Notes under the pieces: model-generated
The model's input: only the letters and a program-made list of their open reading frames with translations
Told to the model about the DNA's origin: nothing
Database searches by the model: none
Assembly: GCA_017934745.1 (NCBI GenBank)
Contig: JAGBIY010000017.1
Coordinates: 1 to 64,000 of the forward strand
DNA: 64,000 bases
Reading direction: 5' to 3'
Origin: Treponema sp.
Lineage (GTDB): Bacteria > Spirochaetota > Spirochaetia > Treponematales > Treponemataceae
Position numbers and translations under genes: made by a program
Part shown: one piece after another, positions 32,468 to 41,574 of the stretch
Layout of the letters: each line of letters opens with the position of its first letter
Numbering within the stretch: the first letter of the stretch is position 1

Positions 32468-33460
32468 ATGAGAATAAAAAGAATTCTTTTTTCTGCTTTC
32501 GCATTTTCTGTTCTGCTTTTCTCTTGCAATTCAAAAAAGAGCGAGGTGAAGACGGAAAACAAGAAAATCATCACTGTCGGATATGCGCAGGTCGGGCACG
32601 AGTCCGACTGGAGGCTTGCGAACACGAAGTCGTTCAAGGACACGTTCACGGCCGAGAACGGATACAACCTGATTTTCGTTGATGCCGACAACTCGCAGGA
32701 AAGCCAAATCGCCGCGATGAGGGATTTCATCTCGCAGAAAGTGGACTACATCGTTTTGGCTCCCGCCGTGGAGACTGGCTGGGACGAAATCCTCAAAGAA
32801 GCGAAAAACGCCGGAATTCCGGTCATTCTATCCGACAGACAGCTCAAAGTCGCTGACGAATCGCTCTATCTCTGCTGGGTCGGAGGAAACTTCCTCCGCG
32901 AGGGCCGGGAAAGCGTGAAGTGGCTTGAGCGTTATCTGGACAAAAAAGGCCGATCCGAAGACAGCATCAACATCGTCGACCTTCAAGGTTCCCTTGGCTC
33001 GTCCGCTCAGAAAGGGCGCACGAAGGGAATCGAGGAAGGCATCCGCGCCCATGACACATGGCACCTTGTGGCGAGGGAGAGCGGCGACTTCAACCAGGAG
33101 AAGGGGCGGCAGACGATGGCGAAAATCATCGGGGAGATAGGTGCCGACACGATAGACGTGGTGTTCGCGGAGAACGACGACATGGCGTGGGGCGCGATAG
33201 ACTCCCTGAAAGCCGCTGGGAAGAATCCCGGAAAGGACGTGATAATCGTCAGCTTCGACGCGGTGAAGGAATCGTTCAACAGAATCCTCAAAGGAGAAAT
33301 CAACTGCACATGCGAATGCAATCCGCTGCACGGCCCCAGGGTCGACGAGATAATCAAGACGCTCGAACGCGGTGAGCCGGTCGACAGAATCCAGTACGTC
33401 TCGGAGGGCGTGTTCGACGAGGAAAACGCCGCGGCCGCCCTTCCTACAAGAGCCTACTAG
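32468..33460 (+). CDS. Sugar ABC transporter substrate-binding lipoprotein (YtfQ/RbsB type)
   Basis: 330 residues. Signal with lipobox LLFSC (Cys about residue 18), then a type I periplasmic-binding fold: IITVGYAQVGHESDWRLANTKSFKDTF, DADNSQESQIAAMRDFISQKVDYIVLAP, VILSDRQ, INIVDLQGSLGSSAQKGR, VFAENDDMAWGAIDSL and INCTCECNPLHGP. The N-terminal 'VGYAQVGHESDWR' is close to galactofuranose-type YtfQ proteins. No permease or ATPase gene follows. Next to GH28 and a chemoreceptor, so pectin-sugar sensing or uptake is plausible. Confidence 0.88.
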   Translation: MRIKRILFSAFAFSVLLFSCNSKKSEVKTENKKIITVGYAQVGHESDWRLANTKSFKDTFTAENGYNLIFVDADNSQESQIAAMRDFISQKVDYIVLAPAVETGWDEILKEAKNAGIPVILSDRQLKVADESLYLCWVGGNFLREGRESVKWLERYLDKKGRSEDSINIVDLQGSLGSSAQKGRTKGIEEGIRAHDTWHLVARESGDFNQEKGRQTMAKIIGEIGADTIDVVFAENDDMAWGAIDSLKAAGKNPGKDVIIVSFDAVKESFNRILKGEINCTCECNPLHGPRVDEIIKTLERGEPVDRIQYVSEGVFDEENAAAALPTRAY

Positions 33461-33463
33461 CCG

Positions 33464-35554
33464 TCAGACCTTGAACCTTTCAATCTGTTTTCCGATTTCG
33501 TCGATTGAGAGGCCTACAGATTCCGAGAGATTGTCGAGGATTGCCGATGTGTCGCGGATTCGCTCCGCGCCCTCGTTCATCTTCGACATCTTCTTGAAGA
33601 ACTCCCCCGTCTCCTCTTTCAGGCTCGTTATTATCCGCTGGATTCCCTCGCTGCTGCTTGTCATCTCCTCTGACGCGGTTTTCACGAAGATTGTCTTTTC
33701 GTTCATCGTCTCAAGCGACTTTCCTACGTGCTTCGAGCCGTTCGACTGCTCTTCGAGCGCATCCTTTATCCTGTTCACCACGTCGCTCGTCTCTGAAATC
33801 TGCGACGACACCACCGCGAACGACTCTTTCGACCTCTCCGACGCGAGAACCATTTCCTTTATGGACGCGTCTATCTCCTTGAGCTGCCTGCCTATCGACT
33901 TCGACTGTATGGAAGAGGTCTCGGACAACGCCCGTATCTCGTCCGCGACTACGCTGAATCCCCGTCCTGCGTCCCCGGCGTGGGCGGCTTCGATGGCGGC
34001 GTTCATCGCAAGGAGGTTCGTCTCGCTCGCTATCGTTGAAATCGCGGCGTTCGCCTGTGTCAGAAGCTTGCTCTCCTCCTCGATTTTCTTTATCTTCTCG
34101 TTCACGTCGTTCTGCTGCTTCGTTCCTTCTGCCGCGCTCTCCGTGAGATTCCTGAACGAAATGGCCATGCTGTCCATCGAATCGTTCACTGCGGCAATGT
34201 TCCCTATCATCTCCTCGATTTGGGTCGACGCTTCCGCTATGTTCCTCGCCTGCTCCTCGATGTTCTCCCTCTGCGACTCGATTTTCGCCGTGATTTCCTG
34301 AACCGCGTTCGACGTTATCGACACCCCGTTCGCGTGGTTCGTGAAGTCCGCGTTTATCTCATGTATCGTCGAAAGGATTTCTGATATGGATTCGTTCGTG
34401 TCGGAAATCTGCGTCTTCAAGTCGCTTCCGGTGGAACTGAGCACGTTCTTTGAAAGCTTTATGTCGGAGATTATCTGCTGGAGTTTTTCGGAGAAGCTGT
34501 TGAAGCCGTTCACCACGTCTCCGATTTCGTCCTCGGACGCTTTTGGAATGCGTTTCGTCAAATCTGCGTTTCCTGTCGCAATCTCGTTTATCGATTTTTT
34601 GACTTTGACCAGCGGCTTGAACATCTTGTTGAGCATCGCGACCGCTCCGATTATTGCCACCGCTATCGAAACCGAAATCGTCAGCAGCATGGCGAACGAC
34701 ATTTTCTGGAGGGCGCCGAAATAGTCGGAATAAGGGGCTTCGCATATTACGGCCCAGTCGCAGCTCGAACCTATCGGCTGGTAGGCAACCGCCATTTTCT
34801 CGCCGTCGTCCGTGGTGTATGTTCCCCACGAGGACTCGCCTTTGCAGACGCTCCTGATTATCGTGGCGTAGTCGCTCGTGTCTTCGTCCGAGAGCGTTAT
34901 CTTTATGTTCGCCTTGTTTTTTATCTCGCCGATGTCCGCTGAGCCTACCACCATTCCTGATTTTCTGTTGACGATTTTCGGGTGCGAATTTTTCCCAATC
35001 GTTATCGAAGAGCAAATCGCGCTCATCCTGTCGGCCTTCACGATTGCGTAGACGGCTCCAGACGGCTGGAGGTCCTCGTCGAAAATGGGGCTTGAATAGA
35101 CCATGGCAAGGGCTCCGCCGACTTCCTCAGGATCCGTTATCGATTTTTTACCGAGCATCGTCTGGTCGAACATCACTGTTCCGTCCATGTCGTGCCGCTT
35201 TCCGTCTTCGTCGAACGTGTATCCGAATGCGTCGAAAGCGGAGACCGACATGTAGTTTTTGTCGATTGCCGTGGTGGACTTGGACATGAACGCGATTTTT
35301 TCCTTGATTGGAACATAAGAATCCCTCATGTAGTTCAACTGGGCCAGAGTTCCGAGCATTCGGAATTCTTTCTGGTTCATCTCGTCAATCTGGATGGAAA
35401 TGTTCTTTGCCACCGTCTCCATGGTTGTCCTGACCGACGACTCCATCTCGGAGCGGGACATTCCGAACGGAATCAATCCGATGACGGCATTCGACACGAC
35501 GACGACCGCCAAGGTCGCTGTGAGAAGTTTCGCTTTTACACTTTTTGTCTTCAA
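33464..35554 (-). CDS. Methyl-accepting chemotaxis protein with dCache-like sensor
   Basis: 696 residues. TM1 at about 9-30, a periplasmic sensor of about 250 residues (dCache-like; YMSVSAFDAFGYTF, LAMVYSSPIFDEDLQPSGAVYAIV), TM2 near 280-305, HAMP (KPLVKVKKSINEIATGNADLTKRI) and a signalling coiled coil whose tip reads VVADEIRALSETSS after INLLAMNAAIEAAHAGDAGRGF-type sequence near 530. The start is TTG at 35554 with GCGAGG upstream; no ATG fits. Convergent with the sugar-binding lipoprotein gene, 3 bases apart. Confidence 0.94.
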   Translation of the reverse strand: MKTKSVKAKLLTATLAVVVVSNAVIGLIPFGMSRSEMESSVRTTMETVAKNISIQIDEMNQKEFRMLGTLAQLNYMRDSYVPIKEKIAFMSKSTTAIDKNYMSVSAFDAFGYTFDEDGKRHDMDGTVMFDQTMLGKKSITDPEEVGGALAMVYSSPIFDEDLQPSGAVYAIVKADRMSAICSSITIGKNSHPKIVNRKSGMVVGSADIGEIKNKANIKITLSDEDTSDYATIIRSVCKGESSWGTYTTDDGEKMAVAYQPIGSSCDWAVICEAPYSDYFGALQKMSFAMLLTISVSIAVAIIGAVAMLNKMFKPLVKVKKSINEIATGNADLTKRIPKASEDEIGDVVNGFNSFSEKLQQIISDIKLSKNVLSSTGSDLKTQISDTNESISEILSTIHEINADFTNHANGVSITSNAVQEITAKIESQRENIEEQARNIAEASTQIEEMIGNIAAVNDSMDSMAISFRNLTESAAEGTKQQNDVNEKIKKIEEESKLLTQANAAISTIASETNLLAMNAAIEAAHAGDAGRGFSVVADEIRALSETSSIQSKSIGRQLKEIDASIKEMVLASERSKESFAVVSSQISETSDVVNRIKDALEEQSNGSKHVGKSLETMNEKTIFVKTASEEMTSSSEGIQRIITSLKEETGEFFKKMSKMNEGAERIRDTSAILDNLSESVGLSIDEIGKQIERFKV

Positions 35555-35636
35555 TTTTTACCTCGCAGGGAAATCCCCTTCTCATTTTACAACTCATTTT
35601 GGATTTTCTCTTTGACAATCATGGTATAATTTTGTC

Positions 35637-37010
35637 ATGAAAACGATTATTTACAATGCGCGCTTGGTCGACGCGAAAATCGACTCGCAGGGAATGGTTG
35701 TCTGTGACGGCGGAAAGATAGAGTCCATTTTCCTCGGTGATTTCTCAACCGAGGCGAAGGCGAAAAAGTTCGCAGTAGAAAATTCTTCAACAGCTACTTT
35801 CATCGACGCTGGGGGGCTTGCGCTGCTTCCTGCCTTCATCGACATGCACGCTCATTTCAGGTATCCGGGACAGACCCAGAAAGAGGATTTGGATTCGGGC
35901 TTGGCGGCTGCCAGGAACGCGGGATTCGGCACCCTCGTTTTGATGCCGAACACGAATCCGGTCGTCTCGAACCGTGAAATTGCGCTTTCCGTCATGGAAG
36001 AGGCTCGAAAAATCAACGAAAAGAATGGAGCGAGAACGAGGATTTTCCAGACGGTGAGCATAACGAAGGATTTTGGGGGAATCGACACGTCCGCAATCGA
36101 CGAACTCGACTCGAAGGCTTTTCCGGTCATTTCCGAGGACGGCCACGATGTCGGCTCCGCTTCCGTCATGCTCGAAGGAATGGAGAAGGCGGGCAGGAAG
36201 GGGATAATCGTCGCCTGCCACTGCGAGGACGTGGAGCTTGCCAAGTCCGCTCGTCCGTTTAGGCAGGCCGCTCTCAAGCTCATGAAGGAGAACGGCATTC
36301 CGGCGGGAATCTTCAACGTTGAGCTTCCGAACGTTCCCGAAAGCGTGAACGCGGAAATCGACAGGAATCTGACACGCGCAAACGAGATTCTCGCGCTCGC
36401 CGAGGATGCCGCCACCGAGCGGAATCTTGAGATTGCCGCCCTCGCGAAATGCCACGTCCACATCTGCCACTGCTCCACGAAAATCAGCATGGATGCCGTG
36501 AGGAACGCAAAAGCCCGCGGAATCGACTGCTCTGTGGAAGTCACGCCGCACCATCTGGGGTTGACGGGCACGGCTCTTCCGAACATCCGTGCGCTCGTGA
36601 ATCCGCCGCTCAGAAGCGAGAGCGACAGACGGGCGTTGATTGAGGCTCTGCGCGACGGAACCGCCGACTGCATCGGAACCGACCACGCGCCGCACACGAT
36701 GGAAGACAAGGCGGCAGGCTCTCCAGGATTCACGGGACTTGAGACAGCGTTCGCGGTCGTGAACACGGTTCTCTGCAAAGAGGAAGGATTTTCACTCAGC
36801 CGCCTTTCCGAGCTGATGAGCGCGAACCCGGCAAAGCTCCTGAAAATCGACACCGGCCGCTTGGAAGTCGGAAAGATGGCGGAGTTCGCGCTTGTGGACC
36901 CGGACGAAGAATGGACTGTTTCTGCCGCGGATTTCAAGTCGAAGGGGAAATCGACTCCGCTTGAGGGAAAGAAACTCGTGGGAAAAGTCCACGGGACGAT
37001 TTTCGCATGA
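35637..37010 (+). CDS. pyrC: Dihydroorotase
   Basis: 457 residues, type I dihydroorotase; cyclises carbamoyl aspartate in pyrimidine synthesis. Metal and catalytic motifs: FIDMHAHFRYPGQTQKED near residue 63, LVLMPNTNPV near 102, VACHCEDVELA near 193, VHICHCSTKISMD near 275 and CIGTDHAPHTMEDK near 345. TATAAT (35625-35630) ends 6 bases before ATG 35637, so the message is probably leaderless. Followed 25 bases later by era. Confidence 0.93.
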   Translation: MKTIIYNARLVDAKIDSQGMVVCDGGKIESIFLGDFSTEAKAKKFAVENSSTATFIDAGGLALLPAFIDMHAHFRYPGQTQKEDLDSGLAAARNAGFGTLVLMPNTNPVVSNREIALSVMEEARKINEKNGARTRIFQTVSITKDFGGIDTSAIDELDSKAFPVISEDGHDVGSASVMLEGMEKAGRKGIIVACHCEDVELAKSARPFRQAALKLMKENGIPAGIFNVELPNVPESVNAEIDRNLTRANEILALAEDAATERNLEIAALAKCHVHICHCSTKISMDAVRNAKARGIDCSVEVTPHHLGLTGTALPNIRALVNPPLRSESDRRALIEALRDGTADCIGTDHAPHTMEDKAAGSPGFTGLETAFAVVNTVLCKEEGFSLSRLSELMSANPAKLLKIDTGRLEVGKMAEFALVDPDEEWTVSAADFKSKGKSTPLEGKKLVGKVHGTIFA

Positions 37011-37035
37011 TTGAATTATTGACAAGGAATATTTA

Positions 37036-38010
37036 ATGGAAGAATTGAAAGAAGAAGAGAAAGGAAAATTGGAAAATTCAATTGCCGAAGGAATGGATTC
37101 AAGCGGTGAAGAGCAGCCGCCTGTGGGCGACAAGACCGCCCTCGTCACGATTATCGGGCGGCCGTCGGCTGGAAAGTCCACGTTCTTGAACACTGCTTCG
37201 GGCGAGCCTGTCTCCATCGTCTCCGCGATTCCTCAGACGACCCGAAACGCAATACGTGGCATCGTGAACACGTCCCTCGGGCAGCTCGTCTTCGTGGACA
37301 CCCCAGGCTACCACGACTCGGAAAAGAAGATGAACCTCCGCATGAGGAACATCGTGGCCGACCAGCTTGAGAATTCGGACTTGATTCTCTACATAATCGA
37401 CTCCACAAGAACCTGCGCGGAGGAGGAGCGGCTCATAACCGCCCTGCTCGAAAAGCACCAGAAGAAAATCGTCGTCGCCATAAACAAAATCGACGAGAAG
37501 AATTCGATGAAGGAGAGCGCGAGGAAATTCGTTTCATCCCATCTTTCTGAAATCCCCAAAGAGAAAATCCTCGAAATATCGGCGAAGAACGACGAGGGCA
37601 TAAACGATGTCTTGAAAGCCCTCTACGATTTGGCTCCTGTGGCTCCGCATTTGTATTCGGAAGAATTCTACACCGACCAGGAAGTTGATTTCAGAATCGC
37701 CGAAGTCATCAGGGAACAGGCGATAAACCGCCTTGACAAGGAGATTCCGCACTGCGTCTACGTCAAAATCGCCGACATGGAGATGCGCACCCCCACGAAA
37801 ATGTGGTGCCGCGCCTTTTTGTGCGTTGAGACCGAGAGCCAAAAAGGCATCGTAATCGGCAAGGGCGCGTCGATGATAAAGACAATCCGCGTGGAAAGCA
37901 TCAAGGCGCTCAGGAAGATTTTCGACTACAAAATCGACCTCGATTTGCAGGTGAAAGTCGAGAAGGGCTGGCGGCAGAAGGACGGAGTTTTGGACAGGAT
38001 ATTGCGCTAG
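37036..38010 (+). CDS. era: GTPase Era
   Basis: 324 residues. After an acidic N-terminal extension of about 33 residues, the G domain shows GRPSAGKST (G1), TTRNAIRG (G2), DTPGYHDSEKKMN (G3) and NKID (G4). The C-terminal KH domain has KGIVIGKGASMIKTI. Era binds 16S rRNA during 30S assembly at the membrane. AAGGAA precedes ATG 37036. The extension is not usual for Era and may be treponemal. Ends at a bidirectional terminator. Confidence 0.94.
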   Translation: MEELKEEEKGKLENSIAEGMDSSGEEQPPVGDKTALVTIIGRPSAGKSTFLNTASGEPVSIVSAIPQTTRNAIRGIVNTSLGQLVFVDTPGYHDSEKKMNLRMRNIVADQLENSDLILYIIDSTRTCAEEERLITALLEKHQKKIVVAINKIDEKNSMKESARKFVSSHLSEIPKEKILEISAKNDEGINDVLKALYDLAPVAPHLYSEEFYTDQEVDFRIAEVIREQAINRLDKEIPHCVYVKIADMEMRTPTKMWCRAFLCVETESQKGIVIGKGASMIKTIRVESIKALRKIFDYKIDLDLQVKVEKGWRQKDGVLDRILR

Positions 38011-38015
38011 ATAAA

Positions 38016-38056
38016 AAACGGCCTGCGGTTTGCAGAAAATGCGCCGCAGGCCGTTT
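38016..38056. terminator. Bidirectional terminator between era and rpiA
   Basis: Perfect 13-bp stem AAACGGCCTGCGG (38016-38028) / CCGCAGGCCGTTT (38044-38056), with A-rich left and T-rich right flanks, so it can end both convergent transcripts. Confidence 0.9.
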
Positions 38057-38072
38057 GTTGCGTTTGCTTTTT

Positions 38073-38786
38073 CTATCTGATTTCGACTTTTCCGTCGGAG
38101 TGCGCGATGAACGCGGTCGGGCGGAGCTTGGTGAAGAAGCCCACTTCAACCACTCCGGCGATTTTCGCTATCTCGTCTTCCATTTTCTTCGGGTTCACGG
38201 GATTTTCCCATGTGCAGTCGATAATCTGGTTGCCGTTGTCCGTGATGACAGGTCCGCACTTACGCACGCCCTCGCGGAGGACGCATTTCGCGCCGAGTTT
38301 CGCCAACGCCTTTTCAATCGGCAAGCGGGCGTTTCCGACGATTTCCACCGGGAGCGGGAATTTCGTGCCTTCCGTCTCCACCGACTTGGACTCGTCGGCG
38401 ACGATTGCGTAGGCTTTAGAGTTGTACGCCACGATTTTTTCAAGGAGCAGGGCGGCTCCGCCTCCTTTTATGAGGTTGTTGTCGCCGTCGATTTCATCGG
38501 CTCCGTCAATCGTCAAGTCGAGTTCCCCGCCAATCGCCCTGTCGTTGAGCGTGTAGACCGGAATCCCCAGGTCCTTGCAGCAGTTCTCCGTCTGGAAGCT
38601 CGTGACGACCGCCTTGATGTCCTTGAGCGTTCCGTCCTGGATTCTCTCGGAAAGCCTTTTCACGGCCGGGAGAGCCGTGCTTCCCGTTCCGAGTCCGATT
38701 TTCATGCCGGAGAAGATTTTTCCCTGCTCGATTAAGGTGTCGATTGCGGTCGTGGCCGCAAGGACTTTCTGTTCGTCTTTTGTCAT
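38073..38786 (-). CDS. rpiA: Ribose-5-phosphate isomerase A
   Basis: 237 residues; interconverts ribose 5-phosphate and ribulose 5-phosphate. Motifs: GLGTGSTA near residue 32, TIDGADEID near 88, and LIKGGGAALLLEK near 100 with the catalytic acid and base. The start ATG 38786 (MTKDEQKVLAATTAID) fits the family; an upstream ATG at 38834 gives an unrelated extension. Lies 60 bases after aroDE on the same strand. Confidence 0.94.
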   Translation of the reverse strand: MTKDEQKVLAATTAIDTLIEQGKIFSGMKIGLGTGSTALPAVKRLSERIQDGTLKDIKAVVTSFQTENCCKDLGIPVYTLNDRAIGGELDLTIDGADEIDGDNNLIKGGGAALLLEKIVAYNSKAYAIVADESKSVETEGTKFPLPVEIVGNARLPIEKALAKLGAKCVLREGVRKCGPVITDNGNQIIDCTWENPVNPKKMEDEIAKIAGVVEVGFFTKLRPTAFIAHSDGKVEIR

Positions 38787-38846
38787 TTTCTCATGTCCCC
38801 ATAAAATTCGCTTGCCGTCAAAACTGAAAAACAACTCCGCCGGTTT

Positions 38847-40349
38847 TCAACTTCTTCCGTAGATGTCCTTGAACAGCCTGAACTGTTCCTCTCCCTGGTA
38901 CTGGAGCATCTTCAATCCGTTCGTGACCTTGCAGCCGGCTTCCTTCGCCCTCTTCATGATTGGCGTGACGTTCGGCTCGTACACGATGTCGAAGAGCATC
39001 TCCCTGCCTGTGAAGTCGTAGAACCAGAGCGGGTCGTTGTTCTCGTTCGGCTCTTCCGTTGAATTCATGCCCTTTGAAGTTGTCTGCACGATGATGTCCG
39101 AGTGCGACTGGATTTGCGGAATGCAGTCGGCTCCAAGACCAGCGAAATCACATCCGTAGATTTGCGCGAGCTTTCTTGCCTTGAGCTTCGTCCTGTTGCA
39201 GATGAGGACTTCCGCTCCGAGTTTCTTGAGCGCGTAGATGATTGCCTTCGCCGCTCCTCCCGCTCCGATTACGGAAACTTTCTTTCCTTTGAGCGTCGGT
39301 TTTCCCACGAATTCGACCAATGCCTTTGAGAAGCCCGTGAAGTCCGTGTTGTAGCCCCTCCAGAATCCGCCTTCGTTGATTACGGTGTTGCACGCTCCAA
39401 TCTCCTTCGCTGTTCCGTCAATCTCGTCCAAAAGCGGCATGATTTCTTCCTTGTGCGGAACCGTCACGCTGTAGCCCTTGAAGTCCATTTCGCAGGCGAA
39501 ATCGAACGCTTCCTTCGCCGTCTCAGCCTTGAACGGGATGTAGACCGCGTTGAGTCCCTCTTCCTTGAATTTTCCGTTGTGGAGGGCGGGGGAGCCTGTC
39601 GCCTTGAGCGGGAATCCCGTTATTCCGTAGAGTTTCGTCTCTTCGTTTATCGATTTGAAGCGGTACATCTCGGAGAGCGTTTTCGGGTCGGTGTGGCCTA
39701 TCTCCAGAAGATTCTCCGAAAGCTCTGCAGGGGATGTGAAGGACAGGTACGAATGGAACCTTTGCGATACGACCCTTGTCGGAAATCCGAACGTGCCCAT
39801 CGCGCAGATTATCTGTTCGGTCTTCGCCAGCTGCTCCGACGTCTCTTTCGCGAGTGTCGTGATGTCGGAAAGTCCGTGCGGCATGAACGCTATCTTCGGA
39901 ATCTCGTAGCCTGTCGTCCGCATCTTGTCCAGTCGCTCGACTATGTTCGTCACCGGATTCTTCATGTCGTGGAAAGAGCGGATAATCCTTGTCCCGAATG
40001 CGAGGGCCGCGTCCTGGAGGCTCGGCACGTAGAAGTCGTCCTCGAAATCCACATAGGCGAAATTCTTTGTCGTGTCCTGTTTGGCGAACGCCAACGCGCG
40101 CGCGAAAAGCTGCGCCCGGCTCGCCTCTCCTTCCTCGAACTTTCCTCCGTCGGCCACACGGCGTATCGTGAGTATCGCTGGAAGCCCGACTTTCGAGGGG
40201 AATTCGCGCACGTTCAAACGTTCGTCCTCGTCCAGCCAATCCACGCGCAATTCAACGAGGTCTATGTAGGGTCTGTATTTGTCGGCAATCTCAAGGTCTT
40301 CCTCAAGAGTCGTTCCTGTCAAGCATAAGCAAATCAAAGGCTGTGCCAT
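38847..40349 (-). CDS. aroDE: Bifunctional 3-dehydroquinate dehydratase / shikimate dehydrogenase
   Basis: 500 residues joining two shikimate-pathway enzymes. Residues 1-225: type I dehydroquinase, with SFHDMKNP (active His) and IPKIAFMP (Schiff-base Lys). Residues 235-500: shikimate dehydrogenase, with TGFPLKATGSPALHNGKF, YSVTVPHKEE (catalytic Lys), GYNTDFTGF, VIGAGGAAKAIIYALKKLG (NADP site) and ICNRTKLKA. GGAGA precedes ATG 40349. The fusion is known from plants, chlamydiae and some bacteria. Confidence 0.94.
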   Translation of the reverse strand: MAQPLICLCLTGTTLEEDLEIADKYRPYIDLVELRVDWLDEDERLNVREFPSKVGLPAILTIRRVADGGKFEEGEASRAQLFARALAFAKQDTTKNFAYVDFEDDFYVPSLQDAALAFGTRIIRSFHDMKNPVTNIVERLDKMRTTGYEIPKIAFMPHGLSDITTLAKETSEQLAKTEQIICAMGTFGFPTRVVSQRFHSYLSFTSPAELSENLLEIGHTDPKTLSEMYRFKSINEETKLYGITGFPLKATGSPALHNGKFKEEGLNAVYIPFKAETAKEAFDFACEMDFKGYSVTVPHKEEIMPLLDEIDGTAKEIGACNTVINEGGFWRGYNTDFTGFSKALVEFVGKPTLKGKKVSVIGAGGAAKAIIYALKKLGAEVLICNRTKLKARKLAQIYGCDFAGLGADCIPQIQSHSDIIVQTTSKGMNSTEEPNENNDPLWFYDFTGREMLFDIVYEPNVTPIMKRAKEAGCKVTNGLKMLQYQGEEQFRLFKDIYGRS

Positions 40350-40436
40350 TTTCGTCTCCTCTTTTCAGCTCTGTCGGACGCATTTCTATCCGCACGAAAA
40401 CAATATCATAAAAGCGGACATCGAAAAACGTCAAAT

Positions 40437-40483
40437 CTGGTATCACGTAAATTGGATAAAAATGAATATATGACTAATACCAG
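40437..40483 (+). promoter_or_regulatory. Promoter with flanking inverted repeat, ABC importer operon
   Basis: TTGGAT (40452-40457), 17-bp spacer, TAATAC (40475-40480). The promoter is enclosed by CTGGTAT (40437-40443) and ATACCAG (40477-40483), an inverted repeat that could bind a regulator. The leader to ATG 40530 is about 43 bases with AGAGG. Confidence 0.55.
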
Positions 40484-40529
40484 GTGAAGGCTAAAGTTCT
40501 CGGATAGATTAAAAAAAGAGGTTCGGATT

Positions 40530-41552
40530 ATGAAAAAGATTCTCAAATCAATTTTTGCAGTTGCGGCTGCCCTTTCTTTTTTCGGATGCAACGAGAAGAA
40601 GGAGAGCGGCGACAAAAAGGAAGCTTTCAGCGAAGTAAAAATCTATTCGATAATACACGAGGAGGAAACGCAGGCCTTGTGCGAGCTTTTCACGAAGAAG
40701 ACCGGCATTCCCGCGACGTTCCTGAGGGCTTCCACGGGCGAGCTTGTGAACCGCGTCATCTCCGAGAAGGACAATCCGCAGGCCGACATTTTGCTCGGCG
40801 GCGCGACGAACTACCACATACAGGCCTCGGAGAAGGGCGCGCTCGAAGCCTACAAGTCCCCGCTCGCAGAAAACGTTCCCGCATTCGCGAAATCGAAGGA
40901 CGACACATACACCGGCTTCTGCGTGCTCTCCCTCGGAATCGGCGTGAACAAGAAAAGGTTCGCCGAGAAATTCCCCGGCGTGGATTATCCGAAGACTTGG
41001 GAGGATTTGCTGAACCCCGCTTTCAAGGGCGAAATCGTCCTGACAAATCCTGTCGCGTCCTCTACGGCGTATCTCTTCGTGCAGGACCAGCTGCAGCGTC
41101 TCGGAAAGGAGAAGGGCTGGGAGTATCTGAAGACGCTCGCCCCATTGGTCGGCCAGTTCCCCGATTCCGGCTCGGCTCCGGCGAAGCTGATTGGAACGGG
41201 CGAGTACGCTCTGGGAGTCTCCTACATCCACGCGCTCGCCAAGTACAAGGCGGACGGATTCGATGTTTTGGCGATAGCCCCTCCAGAATCCGTGGGCGAT
41301 GTGGACTGCATCTCAATAATGAAGAACACGAAGAATCTGGAAGCCGCAAAGAAATTCGTGGACTTCATGCTCTCGAAGGAGGCTCAGGAGTTGATGAGCT
41401 CAATTGACTTCACACTCCCGGTGAATCCAGACGCTGTTGGTGCTGAGGGTTCAGTTCCGCTCTCTCAAATCGACTTGATAAAATACGATTCAGCCTTGGC
41501 CGCTAAAGAGAAGGACGAGGTTCTCGAAAAGTGGACAAAAGAAGTAAAATAG
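40530..41552 (+). CDS. Ferric or sugar-phosphate ABC transporter substrate-binding lipoprotein (FbpA/AfuA type)
   Basis: 340 residues; lipobox LSFFGC (Cys about 20), then a type II binding fold: VKIYSIIHEEETQALCELFTKKTG, STGELVNRVISEKDNPQADILLGG, TGFCVLSLGIGVNKKRF, FKGEIVLTNPVASSTAYLF and FPDSGSAPAKLIGTGEYALGVSYIHA. This resembles FbpA/AfuA proteins for Fe3+ or hexose phosphates. First gene of a three-gene importer operon. The ligand cannot be fixed from sequence. Confidence 0.88.
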   Translation: MKKILKSIFAVAAALSFFGCNEKKESGDKKEAFSEVKIYSIIHEEETQALCELFTKKTGIPATFLRASTGELVNRVISEKDNPQADILLGGATNYHIQASEKGALEAYKSPLAENVPAFAKSKDDTYTGFCVLSLGIGVNKKRFAEKFPGVDYPKTWEDLLNPAFKGEIVLTNPVASSTAYLFVQDQLQRLGKEKGWEYLKTLAPLVGQFPDSGSAPAKLIGTGEYALGVSYIHALAKYKADGFDVLAIAPPESVGDVDCISIMKNTKNLEAAKKFVDFMLSKEAQELMSSIDFTLPVNPDAVGAEGSVPLSQIDLIKYDSALAAKEKDEVLEKWTKEVK

Positions 41553-41574
41553 CGGAAAAATTCTGTTTTTGAAA

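Noticed and set aside
35612..35630. TTGACA/TATAAT pair before pyrC as one promoter
   Set aside because: The boxes are only 7 bases apart, too close to work together; TATAAT alone is retained.
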